From positions 1 to 64,000 of the forward strand of contig NZ_JADFCO010000060.1 in the NCBI RefSeq assembly GCF_015356755.1: DNA of 64,000 nucleotides, in the 5' to 3' direction. Below are positions 23,107-33,800 of the stretch, piece by piece. The notes beneath the pieces are model-generated. The model made no database searches. It was not told the DNA's origin and saw only the letters and a list, made by a program, of their open reading frames with translations. This DNA is from Nonlabens antarcticus. GTDB taxonomy: Bacteria > Bacteroidota > Bacteroidia > Flavobacteriales > Flavobacteriaceae. Position 1 is the first letter of the stretch. The number at the start of each line of letters is the position of its first letter. Made by a program: the position numbers and the translations under genes.

Positions 23107-25404
23107 CTAATTCTTCATTTCTTCAAATTTGTCTACTGTTGGTTCTTTAGGCCAAGAGTTGTTTGTAACATCAACGTCAGCAGTTTCTAGGTTAGGATCG
23201 ATTACAACCTTTACGATCTCTTTGCTTGTTCCTTTACTCAAGGTCACTTGCTTATCGTTTAACCTCCAGATTTCTGCTGGGTGCTTAACCATTTCTGTAG
23301 TACCATCAGCATAAGTATATTCTATGATAATAGGCATTACGAGTCCGCCTGGTTTATCTACAGTAATTTGATAGAAAAATTTAGGATTTTTCATCATCGC
23401 TCTTTCTTCTGGCGTGAAATTATCCATCAAGTATTCTTTTAGAGCAACGGCCTCTTCCTTAGGGTCTTTTCCTTTCATCTCTGGCTTAAAATCTCCAGTC
23501 CCTTCTTTTACCATATAAACTAGGCCCTGAAAACGCTCAAGTGGGATGTTACGAGCTTCCGCAAGGTCCTTCATTTCCTGATTCATATCGTTAGAGACGT
23601 AGTAACGCTCTACATCACCTATAGCCATATCTGTGTACTGTGTGCTGTAGAACCATCCTCTCCAGAACCAGTCTAGATCAACAGCACTTGCATCTTCCAT
23701 GGTACGGAAGAAATCTTCTGGAGTTGGGTGTTTAAACATCCATCTTTCAGAATAGGTGCGGAAAGCATAATCAAATAACTCTCTTCCCATAATAGTTTCA
23801 CGCAGGATATTAAGTCCTGTAGCAGGTTTCGCGTAAGCGTTAGAACCAAATTGATACGTATTCAAACCCTTAGTCATAATAGGTGCAATGTACCGCTGGT
23901 CGCCACCCATATATGGAACGATGGCAGCTGCTGGGCCACGACGTGATGGATATTTGTCAAGATTTGTCTCACCTTTCAGAGATCCAGGATAGCTCTCACC
24001 AAAATCCTGCTCTGCAACATATTGTAAAAAAGTATTTAACCCTTCATCCATCCATGTCCACTGGCGCTCGTCAGAGTTAACAATCATTGGGAAAAAGTTA
24101 TGTCCTACCTCGTGAATAATCACTGAAATCATACCGTATTTGACACGGTCAGAGTACGAACCATCTGGTTCTGGACGGCCATAATTCCAACAAATCATAG
24201 GGTATTCCATCCCCTGATTCTTTGCATGAACAGAGATCGCTTTGTGGTAAGGATAATCAAAAGTCATTCTAGAATAAGATTCCAAAGTTTGAGCAATTGC
24301 ATATGTGGACCATTGTTCCCATAGAGGATTTCCCTCTGGTGGATAAATAGAAACCGCCATAACATCGCTATCGCCTACTTTAACAGCCATCGCGTCTGCT
24401 ATATATCTTCTGGATGATGTCCATCCAAAATCGCGAACGTATTCTGCTTCAAGTTTCCACGTTTTTGTTTCTGTAGAGTTTCCAGCAGCATATTTCTCTG
24501 CTTCTTCCTGAGTACGTATAATTACTGGCTTGTCGTAAGATTTCATGGCTCGCTCGTAACGGTCCATCTCTACGTTAGAATATACATCCTTGCGGTTTGT
24601 AATTTTTCCTGTTCCGTCTAACCAGTGATCAGCGGGAACGGTGATGTTCACTTCAAAAGAACCGAATGGCAACGCAAATTCATCGCGACCCCAGAACTGG
24701 CTGTTCTGCCATCCTTCTACATCATTGTAAACCGCCATACGAGGGTAGAATTGCGCAATTACGTAAGAACGATTCCCATCAGGAGTCTGCTCATAACCGC
24801 TTCTACCACGACCGTCAACGTGGTCGTTAATATTGTAATCCCACTCGATATCAAATTCAAAATCTTTCCCAGATTTCAAAGCTTCTGGAAGTTCGACACG
24901 CATCATCGTTTGATTGATGGTGTATTTCAATGGGTTTCCTCTTTTATCTAATACTTTTTTAATATTGAAACCTCCATCAAATGGTTCTTTCAAAAAGGCA
25001 CCTGCAAAACCTTCTGCTGTTGCATATGGGTCAATTCTACCACCTTCAATTAAAGGAGTATTAGAATCTTTAGCACGCATATTTTGATCTAATTGAACCC
25101 ATAGATATTCAAGAACATCTGGAGACTTATTAGTGTACGTAATGGTTTCATAACCGTAAATATGATGGTTTGCATCATCCAGTCTAATGTCCATTTTGTA
25201 ATCTGCACGTTGCTGATAATAAGCTGGACCTGGCGCGCCACTGGCGCTGCGGTATTCATTAGGAGTTGAGAACTCCTGGTACATTTGACGGAATTTGTTC
25301 CCGTTGTAGTGTTCTGGTGCTTTCTCTTCCTTAGGTGCATCTTGTGCAAAGGAACCGAAAGACACAAGCATCATACTGATGAACAAAAATTTAATTGCTT
25401 TCAT
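23107..25404 (-). CDS. M1-family zinc aminopeptidase, exported
   Basis: The 765-residue protein has signal peptide MKAIKFLFISMMLVSFGSFAQD. The gluzincin signature VIIHEVGHNFFPMIVNSDERQWTWMDEGLNTF supplies two zinc His, catalytic Glu and the third zinc Glu 19 residues on. GMEYPMICWNYG replaces the GAMEN exopeptidase motif. The N-terminal beta-sandwich binds substrate peptides, and the C-terminal part is the tail domain. ATG 25404 is preferred to 25464 because it begins the signal peptide. It likely degrades peptides in the periplasm. Confidence 0.9.
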   Translation of the reverse strand: MKAIKFLFISMMLVSFGSFAQDAPKEEKAPEHYNGNKFRQMYQEFSTPNEYRSASGAPGPAYYQQRADYKMDIRLDDANHHIYGYETITYTNKSPDVLEYLWVQLDQNMRAKDSNTPLIEGGRIDPYATAEGFAGAFLKEPFDGGFNIKKVLDKRGNPLKYTINQTMMRVELPEALKSGKDFEFDIEWDYNINDHVDGRGRSGYEQTPDGNRSYVIAQFYPRMAVYNDVEGWQNSQFWGRDEFALPFGSFEVNITVPADHWLDGTGKITNRKDVYSNVEMDRYERAMKSYDKPVIIRTQEEAEKYAAGNSTETKTWKLEAEYVRDFGWTSSRRYIADAMAVKVGDSDVMAVSIYPPEGNPLWEQWSTYAIAQTLESYSRMTFDYPYHKAISVHAKNQGMEYPMICWNYGRPEPDGSYSDRVKYGMISVIIHEVGHNFFPMIVNSDERQWTWMDEGLNTFLQYVAEQDFGESYPGSLKGETNLDKYPSRRGPAAAIVPYMGGDQRYIAPIMTKGLNTYQFGSNAYAKPATGLNILRETIMGRELFDYAFRTYSERWMFKHPTPEDFFRTMEDASAVDLDWFWRGWFYSTQYTDMAIGDVERYYVSNDMNQEMKDLAEARNIPLERFQGLVYMVKEGTGDFKPEMKGKDPKEEAVALKEYLMDNFTPEERAMMKNPKFFYQITVDKPGGLVMPIIIEYTYADGTTEMVKHPAEIWRLNDKQVTLSKGTSKEIVKVVIDPNLETADVDVTNNSWPKEPTVDKFEEMKN

Positions 25405-25468
25405 TAATTGTGTAGTTTTTCTTGTTAGCGCTAATTTAAGAATAAAGTGGTTGCTGGGAAACAAATCC

Positions 25469-26077
25469 CTAAAACTTTACACTATCTGTGGGCGTATCCC
25501 TGCTATTGAGCAAAGATTTGCGTTGATTATTTATTTTAAAATGTGTCAGATTCTTTTGGTCTGGGAAAAGTTCAATCAAGGATTTATTACTAATCTCAAT
25601 TGATTTAGGGAGCATATCTGCAGGAATCTCGAGATAAACTACAATTTGATCTACGTCATATTCTGCTCCTATAACGGTAGGAATTGATTCCTTACCATCA
25701 ACTTTAATGCGAATTCTATTGGAAAAATAACGTTCTAGAATTGGTTTTAGCTCTGGCAGATCGTCTGCATTACCTAATTGCAGGCGTTTTTCTAACCGCT
25801 CGTTAAGAACGTCTTCTAAATCATCTATAAAGTATCTAGAAATCATTTGCAACGCTTTAGCTTTCTGACTATAGGTGACGTTTGAAACAGATAAATAATA
25901 TTTATGAAAGTCAATACATTCATTTTTCACATGAGGTATTGCATCTGGATTTGTAGAGATTGAAGTCGCTACCTGTGTCAGCTCTGGAAAATATTTAATG
26001 GCAAGGCTGTTTGCCTTAAGTCCAGACACTGCAAACAAAGACAAGAAAAAAAAGTTGAAATAAAATAAGATTTTCAT
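25469..26077 (-). CDS. DUF6702 family protein
   Basis: The 202-residue protein with signal peptide MKILFYFNFFFLSLFAVSG shows the DUF6702 pattern FHKYYLSVSNVTYSQKAKALQMISRYFIDDLEDVL, a basic middle region, GKE...GAEYDVDQIVVYLEI and a C-terminal LFPDQKNLTHFKI. Function unknown. In Flavobacteriia this family is usually found next to an M1 peptidase and a carboxypeptidase-regulatory-like protein, as here. Exported, likely periplasmic. Confidence 0.8.
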   Translation of the reverse strand: MKILFYFNFFFLSLFAVSGLKANSLAIKYFPELTQVATSISTNPDAIPHVKNECIDFHKYYLSVSNVTYSQKAKALQMISRYFIDDLEDVLNERLEKRLQLGNADDLPELKPILERYFSNRIRIKVDGKESIPTVIGAEYDVDQIVVYLEIPADMLPKSIEISNKSLIELFPDQKNLTHFKINNQRKSLLNSRDTPTDSVKF

Positions 26078-26162
26078 AGAAGTATAAACGATAGATTCTT
26101 TTAGAAATAGATAGTTTCAAAGCAAAACGATCTTGACTGAAAGAACAGTGCAAAAACAATAC

Positions 26163-27017
26163 CTATTGTTTCACAGACCTTTGTGTAGATGTTTTTTCGT
26201 TTTTGGCGAGTCTAGCTTTAAAAGTAGTTGCTTGCTCATCAAGGAATTGTAAAAGCTCAATTTCATTATCTTTTTGAAGCATGCTTTTATTAAGCCCTTG
26301 TTCGTTAGCAAAAACCATAAATTCATAGAGATGCTCTTCATCAAGATCAAGGAATTCAGATAAATATTCTGTACTGTATTTGTCCTTACCTAAAAGAGTC
26401 TTGAATCGCTTCTCTTGAGCATTCGGCTCCCCAACACTCAAATCTACAGTACTAAGAGCACCATTTACTAGAAGACCACTTAATAACCCTACAAGATTAA
26501 AGGAATTATACCTTAGCTGACTTTGGTTAAATGCAAGTTGCTGTACTGGGATTTCTTCAGGCTGTCTCACGCGATCAGAAAAAGTATTCTCCATTCTATC
26601 AACAGCTGGAGTTCTAATATTTCTGTCAGTTACTTTATCTATCCCGGTATCTGGCATTTCAGTTCTTTTAACCGCCACACGTACTGATTGATCTGTTACA
26701 ACAACCTCATCCAGTAAGTTCACGCCTTCACTAAACGTGAGAAGTGTTGTTCCTTTATCTACTGTCGCTTGTGTGATTTTAAGAATAAATGGATCATATT
26801 GAACGGCATTAAAAGACAGATTATCACCCGCTCTAACATCTATGTAAAAAATTCCCATATCGTTAGTAACCGTACCTTCAAGGGTAGTATTGTTAAAAAT
26901 AGTTATTCCCTCCAGCGGCTCTTGCAACACGCCATTGATCGTTCCCTGAATCTGTTTACGTTCCTGAGCTATTAAAGCCGTTGAAGTAAGGAGTAAAAAA
27001 AGTAGTAGATGTTTCAT
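26163..27017 (-). CDS. carboxypeptidase-regulatory-like domain protein
   Basis: This exported protein of 284 residues has signal MKHLLLFLLLTSTALIAQ. It has one N-terminal CarboxypepD_reg-like beta-sandwich (KQIQGTINGVLQEPLEGITIFNNTTLEGTVTNDMG), then a charged helical region (DTGIDKVTDRN..., EKRFKTLLGKDKYSTEYL) and no TonB barrel. It accompanies the M1/DUF6702 group. Function unknown. A role in outer-membrane assembly or peptide handling is speculative. Confidence 0.82.
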   Translation of the reverse strand: MKHLLLFLLLTSTALIAQERKQIQGTINGVLQEPLEGITIFNNTTLEGTVTNDMGIFYIDVRAGDNLSFNAVQYDPFILKITQATVDKGTTLLTFSEGVNLLDEVVVTDQSVRVAVKRTEMPDTGIDKVTDRNIRTPAVDRMENTFSDRVRQPEEIPVQQLAFNQSQLRYNSFNLVGLLSGLLVNGALSTVDLSVGEPNAQEKRFKTLLGKDKYSTEYLSEFLDLDEEHLYEFMVFANEQGLNKSMLQKDNEIELLQFLDEQATTFKARLAKNEKTSTQRSVKQ

Positions 27018-27112
27018 ATCGTTTATTAAATACTAATATAAAGTTATAAAGACTCTGCACAGCATTGTGCCTGAGATTTGTTAAATACCTTTGAGGAAAG
27101 CCAGCTATTTTT

Positions 27113-27823
27113 ATGAGAAATATGATTATCGCCAGTACTTCCACCATTTATGGCAGTGAATATCTAGAATATTTGACGCCTGTTTTGTCAGAAAGATTAA
27201 AAGGTCTGGGAATTAGCGAGGTTATTTTTATCCCATACGCTCGTCCAGGCGGTATTAGTCACGACGATTATTCTAATAAGGCGGGTTTGGCTTTCGCCAA
27301 AATGAACATCACCATCAAAGGTATTCACACTTTTGAAAATCCCATACAAGCCATTGAAAATGCACAAGCAATTTTCACAGGCGGCGGGAATTCTTTTCAA
27401 CTGGTTAAAATGTTGCACGATCTAGAACTCATGATGCCCTTGCGTAGAGCAATTTATTCAGGTGTTTTTTATCTGGGAACTAGTGCCGGTAGTAATATTT
27501 GCGGTTTAAACATTCGTACCACAAACGATATGCCTATCGTACAGCCTAAAAGCTTTAAAGCTACAGGTGCTATTGCTTACAACATCAATGCACACTATCA
27601 AGACCCTATAAAAGACGACATGCACATGGGCGAGACCCGCGAGCAACGCATACAGGAATTCCACATATATAATCATCTTCCAGTAGTAGGCCTGCGAGAA
27701 GGAAGCTATATTAATATCAACGATACATCAGAAATTTTAGAAGGACCACATCACGCTCGCGTTTTTAAGCCTAACCAACCAGCTATAGAGGTTGCTCCTG
27801 GCTTTGACTTTGCTGTCCTTTAA
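27113..27823 (+). CDS. pepE: dipeptidase E (peptidase family S51)
   Basis: A 236-residue aspartyl dipeptidase of the PepE type. FTGGGNSFQLVKML and GVFYLGTSAGSNICGLNIRTTNDMPI include the nucleophile Ser in GTSAGS, NINAHYQDP supplies the His and Asp/Glu residues, and GLREGS follows. It cleaves Asp-X dipeptides in the cytoplasm. Start ATG is at 27113. It heads a run of short, densely packed genes on the same strand. Confidence 0.9.
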   Translation: MRNMIIASTSTIYGSEYLEYLTPVLSERLKGLGISEVIFIPYARPGGISHDDYSNKAGLAFAKMNITIKGIHTFENPIQAIENAQAIFTGGGNSFQLVKMLHDLELMMPLRRAIYSGVFYLGTSAGSNICGLNIRTTNDMPIVQPKSFKATGAIAYNINAHYQDPIKDDMHMGETREQRIQEFHIYNHLPVVGLREGSYININDTSEILEGPHHARVFKPNQPAIEVAPGFDFAVL

Positions 27824-27851
27824 TTTTCTATTAACTTTAAATAAAAAACTT

Positions 27852-28142
27852 ATGTCAAACGACTCAATCCAACACAAACACAATGACCGTCGAGGTATCT
27901 TTTTTCTAAAAGAAGATGATCAAACAATTGCAGAACTTACCTATTCGTTAGAAGATGGAGTTATGACTATAGATCATACAGAAACAAACCCATCTCATGA
28001 AGGAAAAGGCCTGGGTGGTAAAATGGTGGAGGAAAGTTACGCTTTCGCGAAAGCGAACAACCTTAAAATAAATCCGTTATGTCCATTTGCAGAGGTCATG
28101 TTTGATCGCAATCCAGAATGGAGCGCGGTGCGTGTAGGATGA
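27852..28142 (+). CDS. small GNAT-type N-acetyltransferase (YjdJ-like)
   Basis: The 96-residue protein matches the single-domain YjdJ/NATD1-type GNAT: FFLKEDDQTIAELTYSLE, IDHTETNPSHEGKGLGGKMVEESYAFAKAN and NPLCPFAEVMFDRNPEW. The acetyl-CoA loop is GKGLGGK. Start ATG 27852; a TTG-like longer frame from 27792 adds residues overlapping the pepE end. Its stop TGA overlaps the next start (ATGA). The iterated palindrome within it is read as AFAKA. Confidence 0.88.
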   Translation: MSNDSIQHKHNDRRGIFFLKEDDQTIAELTYSLEDGVMTIDHTETNPSHEGKGLGGKMVEESYAFAKANNLKINPLCPFAEVMFDRNPEWSAVRVG

Positions 28143-28669
28143 TACAGCTAGCAACAGAGCGATTGATCCTGCGTCCATACAACCTAAGCGATGCGCCTAG
28201 TCTATTCGCAATGAATACAGATGCGGAAGTTTTACAATATACCGGTGATACAGGATTTGAAAATCTCAAAGACGCTCAGGAATATATAGCAGATTATGTC
28301 TCAAATCCTGATGGTCAAATCAAAAAGTATAAAATGGGAAGGCTTGCTTGTATCGATAAAACCAACGGTGAATTCCTAGGTTTCTGCGGTCTCAAAACAG
28401 ATGAGGATACTGGAATAACAGATTTAGGTTACCGCTTTTTAAGAAAACACTGGGGAAAAGGTTATGCTACAGAATCCTGCATTGCCGTGCTAGAATTTGG
28501 CTTTAAAACTCACCTAAAAGATCAAATAGTAGCCCATGTACATGAGTATAACTATGGATCCCAACGAGTGGTTGAAAAATTGGGTTTTACACTAGAACAC
28601 AGGTTTTTATGGGATGGAGAGTTGCCTGGACGTTATTATAAAATTAGAAAAGATGCCTATAATAATTAA
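28139..28669 (+). CDS. RimJ/RimL-type GNAT acetyltransferase
   Basis: The 176-residue protein starts MIQLATERLILRPYN, the signature beginning of the RimJ/RimL/YdaF group. LGYRFLRKHWGKGYATESC is the acetyl-CoA loop and NYGSQRVVEKLGFTLEHRF the common C-terminal strand-helix. It would acetylate an amino group of a small molecule or protein N-terminus. ATGA overlap with the previous gene; overlaps the next by 17 bases. Confidence 0.9.
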   Translation: MIQLATERLILRPYNLSDAPSLFAMNTDAEVLQYTGDTGFENLKDAQEYIADYVSNPDGQIKKYKMGRLACIDKTNGEFLGFCGLKTDEDTGITDLGYRFLRKHWGKGYATESCIAVLEFGFKTHLKDQIVAHVHEYNYGSQRVVEKLGFTLEHRFLWDGELPGRYYKIRKDAYNN

Positions 28670-29108
28670 AGAAATTGCCGCACTTGAAACGTATGGTGTT
28701 AGACATCCCGTATTACGTGCTGGACGGCCACTGGAAGATTGTGCTATGGAAGGTGATGACCTAGAATCTACTTTCCATTTAGGGGCTTATGATGAAGAAC
28801 TCCATATAGGGGTTGCCACTTTTTTGAAATCAGAAGCTCGACAATCTCCTATTGTTTTTGATACTATCAATTCGTATTATCAATTAAGAGGAATGGGAGT
28901 GATTCCTGACCATCAAGGTAGAGGAATAGGGAAGCTTTTATTAGAAAAAGGTATTGAAAAGTTACAGTCATACCAGATTGATATGTTGTGGTTCAATGCG
29001 CGAGTCATCGCGGTACCATTTTATGAGAGTATGGGGTTCGAAAAAACTGGCGAACCTTTTGAAGTCAAAAACATAGGAACCCATTTTAAAATGTTCAAGA
29101 AATTATGA
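28653..29108 (+). CDS. GNAT acetyltransferase, third of the cluster
   Basis: The 151-residue protein has RGMGVIPDHQGRGIGKLLLEKGIEKLQSY as its acetyl-CoA motif and YESMGFEKTGEPFEV at the end. Similar to the YitI/ElaA-like family. ATG 28653 is chosen; upstream starts lie inside the preceding gene. Its stop overlaps the VanY-like gene by four bases (ATGA), which shows tight coupling. Confidence 0.88.
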   Translation: MPIIIKEIAALETYGVRHPVLRAGRPLEDCAMEGDDLESTFHLGAYDEELHIGVATFLKSEARQSPIVFDTINSYYQLRGMGVIPDHQGRGIGKLLLEKGIEKLQSYQIDMLWFNARVIAVPFYESMGFEKTGEPFEVKNIGTHFKMFKKL

Positions 29109-29818
29109 AACAGCTGGCATCTTTATTTTTTATAGTTAGTTCTATATTATTTTCCGGGAACTCTATAGCTCAAACTTCAAAAACCTTATTAACTGGGCAA
29201 AGTTCAAACTCTTTTAATGCACTAGAAACAAAAACCCAGGAAGCGTTGTTAAAAATGCAAAAAGCAGCGCTGAAAGACGGTATCAAAATTCAGGTAGCTT
29301 CTGGATACCGCAGTTTTAATCGCCAGCGTCAGATCTGGAATAGAAAATATAAAAAGTATGAAGCAGAAGGATTAGTGCCTGATGCGATTTTTAATAAAAT
29401 TGTAGAATACTCTACCGTTCCAGGAACTTCCAGACACCACTGGGGCACAGACATGGATTTGATCGATGCAAATACAAAGTATTCAGGATCTGTTCTCGTA
29501 ACTGATAAATTTCACGGTGACGGACCTTTTTGTAGACTCAAAGACTGGATGGATGTACACGCGAGGGATTTTGGATTTGAGTTGGTTTACACCTTAAATG
29601 AAAATCGCAGCGGTTTTAAGTACGAACCTTGGCATTATAGCTATGCACCTGTTTCAAAGGATTATTTGAAGGATTACCTAAAAGAGATAGACTTTATCAA
29701 TTTCTTACGTTCTGAAAATATCTTAGGAATGGACCAGATTAGCGATGAAAGATTACAGCGTTACTATATAGAGCATATTCAAGGAATCAACCCGATGCTA
29801 AATCCGAAAAAAGATTAA
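29105..29818 (+). CDS. M15-family D-alanyl-D-alanine carboxypeptidase (VanY-like)
   Basis: The 237-residue exported protein has signal MKQLASLFFIVSSILFSGNSIAQ. M15B motifs are visible: SGYRSFNRQRQIWNRK, SRHHWGTDMDLID (zinc His and Asp) and YEPWHYSYA (catalytic Glu and zinc His). It trims the terminal D-Ala from peptidoglycan stem peptides in the periplasm. Coupled to the upstream GNAT gene. Confidence 0.9.
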   Translation: MKQLASLFFIVSSILFSGNSIAQTSKTLLTGQSSNSFNALETKTQEALLKMQKAALKDGIKIQVASGYRSFNRQRQIWNRKYKKYEAEGLVPDAIFNKIVEYSTVPGTSRHHWGTDMDLIDANTKYSGSVLVTDKFHGDGPFCRLKDWMDVHARDFGFELVYTLNENRSGFKYEPWHYSYAPVSKDYLKDYLKEIDFINFLRSENILGMDQISDERLQRYYIEHIQGINPMLNPKKD

Positions 29819-29844
29819 ATTTCCAGTTCCAAAAATGATTACTC

Positions 29845-30612
29845 ATGAGACGCGGTTCCGGAAAAATCAAATTATTTATAGGATTTGCTATTGTAGCTTT
29901 TGCCGTATTCAAATACTGCTCCAGCGGAAATACAAACGAATATACTGGCGAGACGCAATATGTTGATCTAACAGTTCAAGAAGAAATTGCCATGGGATTG
30001 CAAGCTGCACCCAGCATGATGCAGCAATACGGCGGTGAATATCCTGATCAGGATGCACAAGATCAATTAGATCGTGTAGGAGCAATACTTGTACAAAGCA
30101 GTATTGCAAAAGACACCCAGTACAATTGGGATTTTCATCTATTAGCAGATTCTCAAACCATCAATGCCTTTGCACTTCCTGGCGGGCAATGTTTTATAAC
30201 AGCAGCACTTTACAGCCAGTTAGAAAATGAAGACCAGCTCGCAGGAGTTATGGGCCACGAGATAGGACACGTTATTGCAAGACATAGCGCAGAACGCATC
30301 CAGCAGCAAGGACTTGCCAACGGCGTGATTACGGGAGTTGCTGTAGGTGTAGAAGGTAGTGGTGAGGCTGCCCAAGCCATCGCCCAAATGATCACTATGA
30401 AATACGGCCGCGATGACGAATTACAAAGCGATGATCTAGGCGTAAAAATGATGATCGATGCCGGTTATGATCCCTACGAAATGATTAAAGTAATGGAGAT
30501 TTTAAAAGCTGCTGGCGGTCCCAATCGCGCTCCAGAATTTCAATCCACTCATCCAGATCCTGAAAACCGTATTGAAAGGATCAAGGAAGCAATTGCAAAG
30601 CATAAGAAGTAA
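29845..30612 (+). CDS. M48-family zinc metalloprotease
   Basis: The 255-residue protein has an N-terminal hydrophobic anchor (LFIGFAIVAFAVFKYC, possibly a lipoprotein signal). The M48 core includes NAFALPGGQCFI, then HEIGHVIARHSAER with zinc His138 and catalytic Glu139, and a later DDELQSDDLGVKMM that provides the third zinc ligand. It is the BepA/LoiP-like group that helps outer-membrane quality control. 26 bases after the previous gene. Confidence 0.9.
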   Translation: MRRGSGKIKLFIGFAIVAFAVFKYCSSGNTNEYTGETQYVDLTVQEEIAMGLQAAPSMMQQYGGEYPDQDAQDQLDRVGAILVQSSIAKDTQYNWDFHLLADSQTINAFALPGGQCFITAALYSQLENEDQLAGVMGHEIGHVIARHSAERIQQQGLANGVITGVAVGVEGSGEAAQAIAQMITMKYGRDDELQSDDLGVKMMIDAGYDPYEMIKVMEILKAAGGPNRAPEFQSTHPDPENRIERIKEAIAKHKK

Positions 30613-30736
30613 ATCAAATTAGAAGCGTACTTCAAAATGGTAGCCTTAAATCTAAATTTGTTAAATCAGAAAACATCTTCTCGCTTCAGGATAACTTAGA
30701 ATAAATAGTTGCTGGGGGTCCTAGCTCATGATCAAA

Positions 30737-30780
30737 ATATCCTCAAAAAGGTGGACTTAAGTCCACCCTTTTGAGGATAT
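30737..30780. terminator. long palindromic bidirectional terminator
   Basis: ATATCCTCAAAAAGGTGGAC and its reverse complement form a 22-pair, loop-less palindrome with one A-C mismatch between 30737 and 30780. It lies between the convergent M48 and alpha-2-macroglobulin genes. A similar loop-less palindrome with one A-C mismatch is at 38293-38326. Confidence 0.65.
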
Positions 30781-30851
30781 AGGGATTGATCAATAAATTC
30801 ACTTGGTCACAATAAAATAGACGACTCACGACTCAGTGACTCATAACTCAC

Positions 30852-33800
30852 CTACTCCTTAATAGTAACCCGCACCCCTTCACTGTGACTGGAAAACTCT
30901 GGCGCGTACATACATTCTAACTCGGTTATTCCATTTGAAAACTGACCCGCATTGTTTGCCCGCACGTCGTATTCAAAAACGTAGGTTCCAGGTTTTAACT
31001 GGTCAAAGAAAAAGTGTGTGGCGACATCTTTAGTGCTTTGGTAATAGCCCAGACCATCCTGATATTTATACTTTGAGATCACATCGACAGGTTCAAAACC
31101 ACTGGCGCGCATATCTTTTAAATGGACAAAATCAAGGTCTTTACTAGACCGTATTTCGATACGAACGGTTACTAAGTCCCCAATTTCCAAAGCATCTTTT
31201 GCCGTTATTTCCACCAGCCTTTTACCGGTATCTGTGTTCACTTTTTTGAACAGGCGTTTTTTAACCGACATCGGTAAATTATCGTCCACCGTTATTTTAT
31301 CCAGGTCTTCAAAGTATTGCCAGTACAAACCGCCGTAGCCTGTGACCTCGCTTTTGTTTTTAACCTCAACCGTGGCATAAACTGGTTTTACGTCACCTTC
31401 TTTTAAAGACACTTTAAAGTAACCGGTGCCGGCTTCTTTTTTCACGTCTTTCATAAGGGGTTCTGGGATCGCTTTTCCGCCCCATAATATGCGGTTGCTT
31501 TCCTGAACGTCCAGCCACTGGTTGCCTTGCAGCAATAATGCATAGGTAGCATCTGCAGTCGCCTTGGTGGATTTCCAGCGATTTGTGCGTTTGTTTTGCA
31601 GCAACCAGACCTTCAATTCTTCCACGTTTTTCTCGTCGTTTCCTACTTCTGTGAAGGTCTCGATCGCCAGCGCTTGGGTCTCGATATCGCTGGAATACCA
31701 GTTGTAACCGGTCACATTTTCTTTCCAGTACATTCCGTTTTCACGGCTGTTGACCGCACTTTGTCGCAGGCCTTCCACGATTTTCAACGCGGTTGCCACT
31801 TCCCCATTGCGCTGCAGGCTGATCGACATCAGTAATTGCTGGTAGATTTGTTGTGAGGCAAAGTTGGTTTTCGCTTTCGCGAAAGCGGACTCACGACCCG
31901 TTTTCAAGACTCCCGTTACATTTTTGTCCGTACTGAAGCTGCGTGCATACTGGTAATGCCAATAACTAACGCCATAATTGTAATTTTCGAGTGTCTTATT
32001 GCGTTTCAGGTATTCATTGAAACTGCGTTCCCATTCCCGGTCTAAGGCTTTTATCGCATTGTTATAAATACGATCTGTCTGCGGGCGGTCGCCATCATTA
32101 ACGTTCAATTTGTTCAAATGGCCTATTCCCGCAGCAATGTGTCGAGTTATATATTCGCTCATTTTCCCGCCGGCAAACCATGGGAAGCCGCCGTTTGACA
32201 TCTGCTGTGCTTCTAGTTTTGCAAGAGTGTTCTTCTTTTCCATCGCCGTTTTGGCGAGGTCAAATAAGGTAGCAAGTCTTTTCTGCTTTTCAGCCTCTGA
32301 TTTTGCATCGCGCAACCATGGAGTGTGCGAAATTATAACCGATTTCAACTCCTCATTTTTCTCCAGATTGCTCGCGGGAACATCATTTGCTGCCCAGCTG
32401 TCAAAGACTTCCTTGACATTAGGATTGCTATTTAAAATATGCGCTGCCATGGCATTTGCATAATATCTGGAAAAAGTCTGCTCTGAACATTCATGCTCAA
32501 ATTCCATCAAATAAGGCAGTGATTGAATTGCGTACCAGGAGGGGTTTGAAGTGTATTCAAAGGTCAATTGGTGATTTGTTCTAGTACTGGAAGTGGTGTT
32601 CGCCAATTTATCCATGGTCACACTAGCAGTTTCCCCAGCACGTACCCAAAGCGCTCTACTTTCTGTTACTAACATTCTGTTGGTCAATACGGGTAACGTA
32701 TTTTCCTCACCATCAGAGAAATTTCCTGAGGTTGCAAGAACTCTATAGGTAACCGCTTGCGTACCTATGGGAATATGAAACGTCCAATTCACGCTGGTAT
32801 TTCCACCGGTCGCAGCTTCAAAAGCCTGAATGTTTTTATTGTTACCCAGTTCTACATCGATAGGCTGCATCGTCAACGCATCAAATAATTGCAGCGTTGC
32901 CTTACCTGTCATAGGTTTTCCAGAAAGGTTTGCCACCTTAGTAGAAAACCGAATCGTATCTGTTTCCCGCAAGAACCGTGGCGGGTTGGGAACCAGACTC
33001 AGCTCTTTTTGTGTTTGTACCAATCCTTCAAACTGTGCCGTTTGCGCTTGCTTGTTATGGGCAAATAACCTGAATTTCCATTGCGTCAACGCCTCTGGTG
33101 ATTTAAAACTGAATTTCAAGTTCCCTTTTTCGTCCGTGTATAATTCTGGCAGAAAGAAAGCGGTTTCATCCAGATTCTTGCGTACCTGCACATTTTGTAA
33201 AGCGATGGCCTCGTTGATAATATCTGCGGTAGAAACACCAGCTTTAGTGCTGACGATAACTACTCCGTTTGCAGCGCGATTTCCATAAATCGCAGTAGCC
33301 TCGGAAGCTTTCAAAACGGATAATTCTTGAACCGAATCAGGGTTAATCGACTTAAACTCGGCAGCGGTCATAGGAACACCATCAATAATATATAAAGGCT
33401 CTGGATTCCCATCAGCAGATGCAGCGCCACGAATAACTACAGAAGCACTTTCTCCCGGCTGACCCTTTTCATATTCAACTTGTAGTCCTGGAACTTGTCC
33501 CTCTAATCTTTGAACGACTTCTTCATTAGGTCTATCAGCAACAGAGTCTTCTAATGCTGAAGAAGAAATAGTGCTGGATAGTTTAGCTGAAGTGCGATAC
33601 GATTGCACAACAACGGCATCTAGCGAAGTCCCAAGGGTCAAATTCATAACCGGCTGTGAAACAACTACTATTTCAGAATCATAACCTGTAAATGAGAATT
33701 CCAGCTTATTTCCAATGGCAGCATTTATGACATAAATACCATCAAAATTAGTGGTTGTTGTCGTTTTAGTTCCTACAATGCTAACTGTGGCGCCTAAAAT

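Noticed and set aside
27792-27851. upstream extension of the first small GNAT gene
   Set aside because: It overlaps the pepE coding region and adds a hydrophobic stretch unlike the family; ATG 27852 fits the known length.
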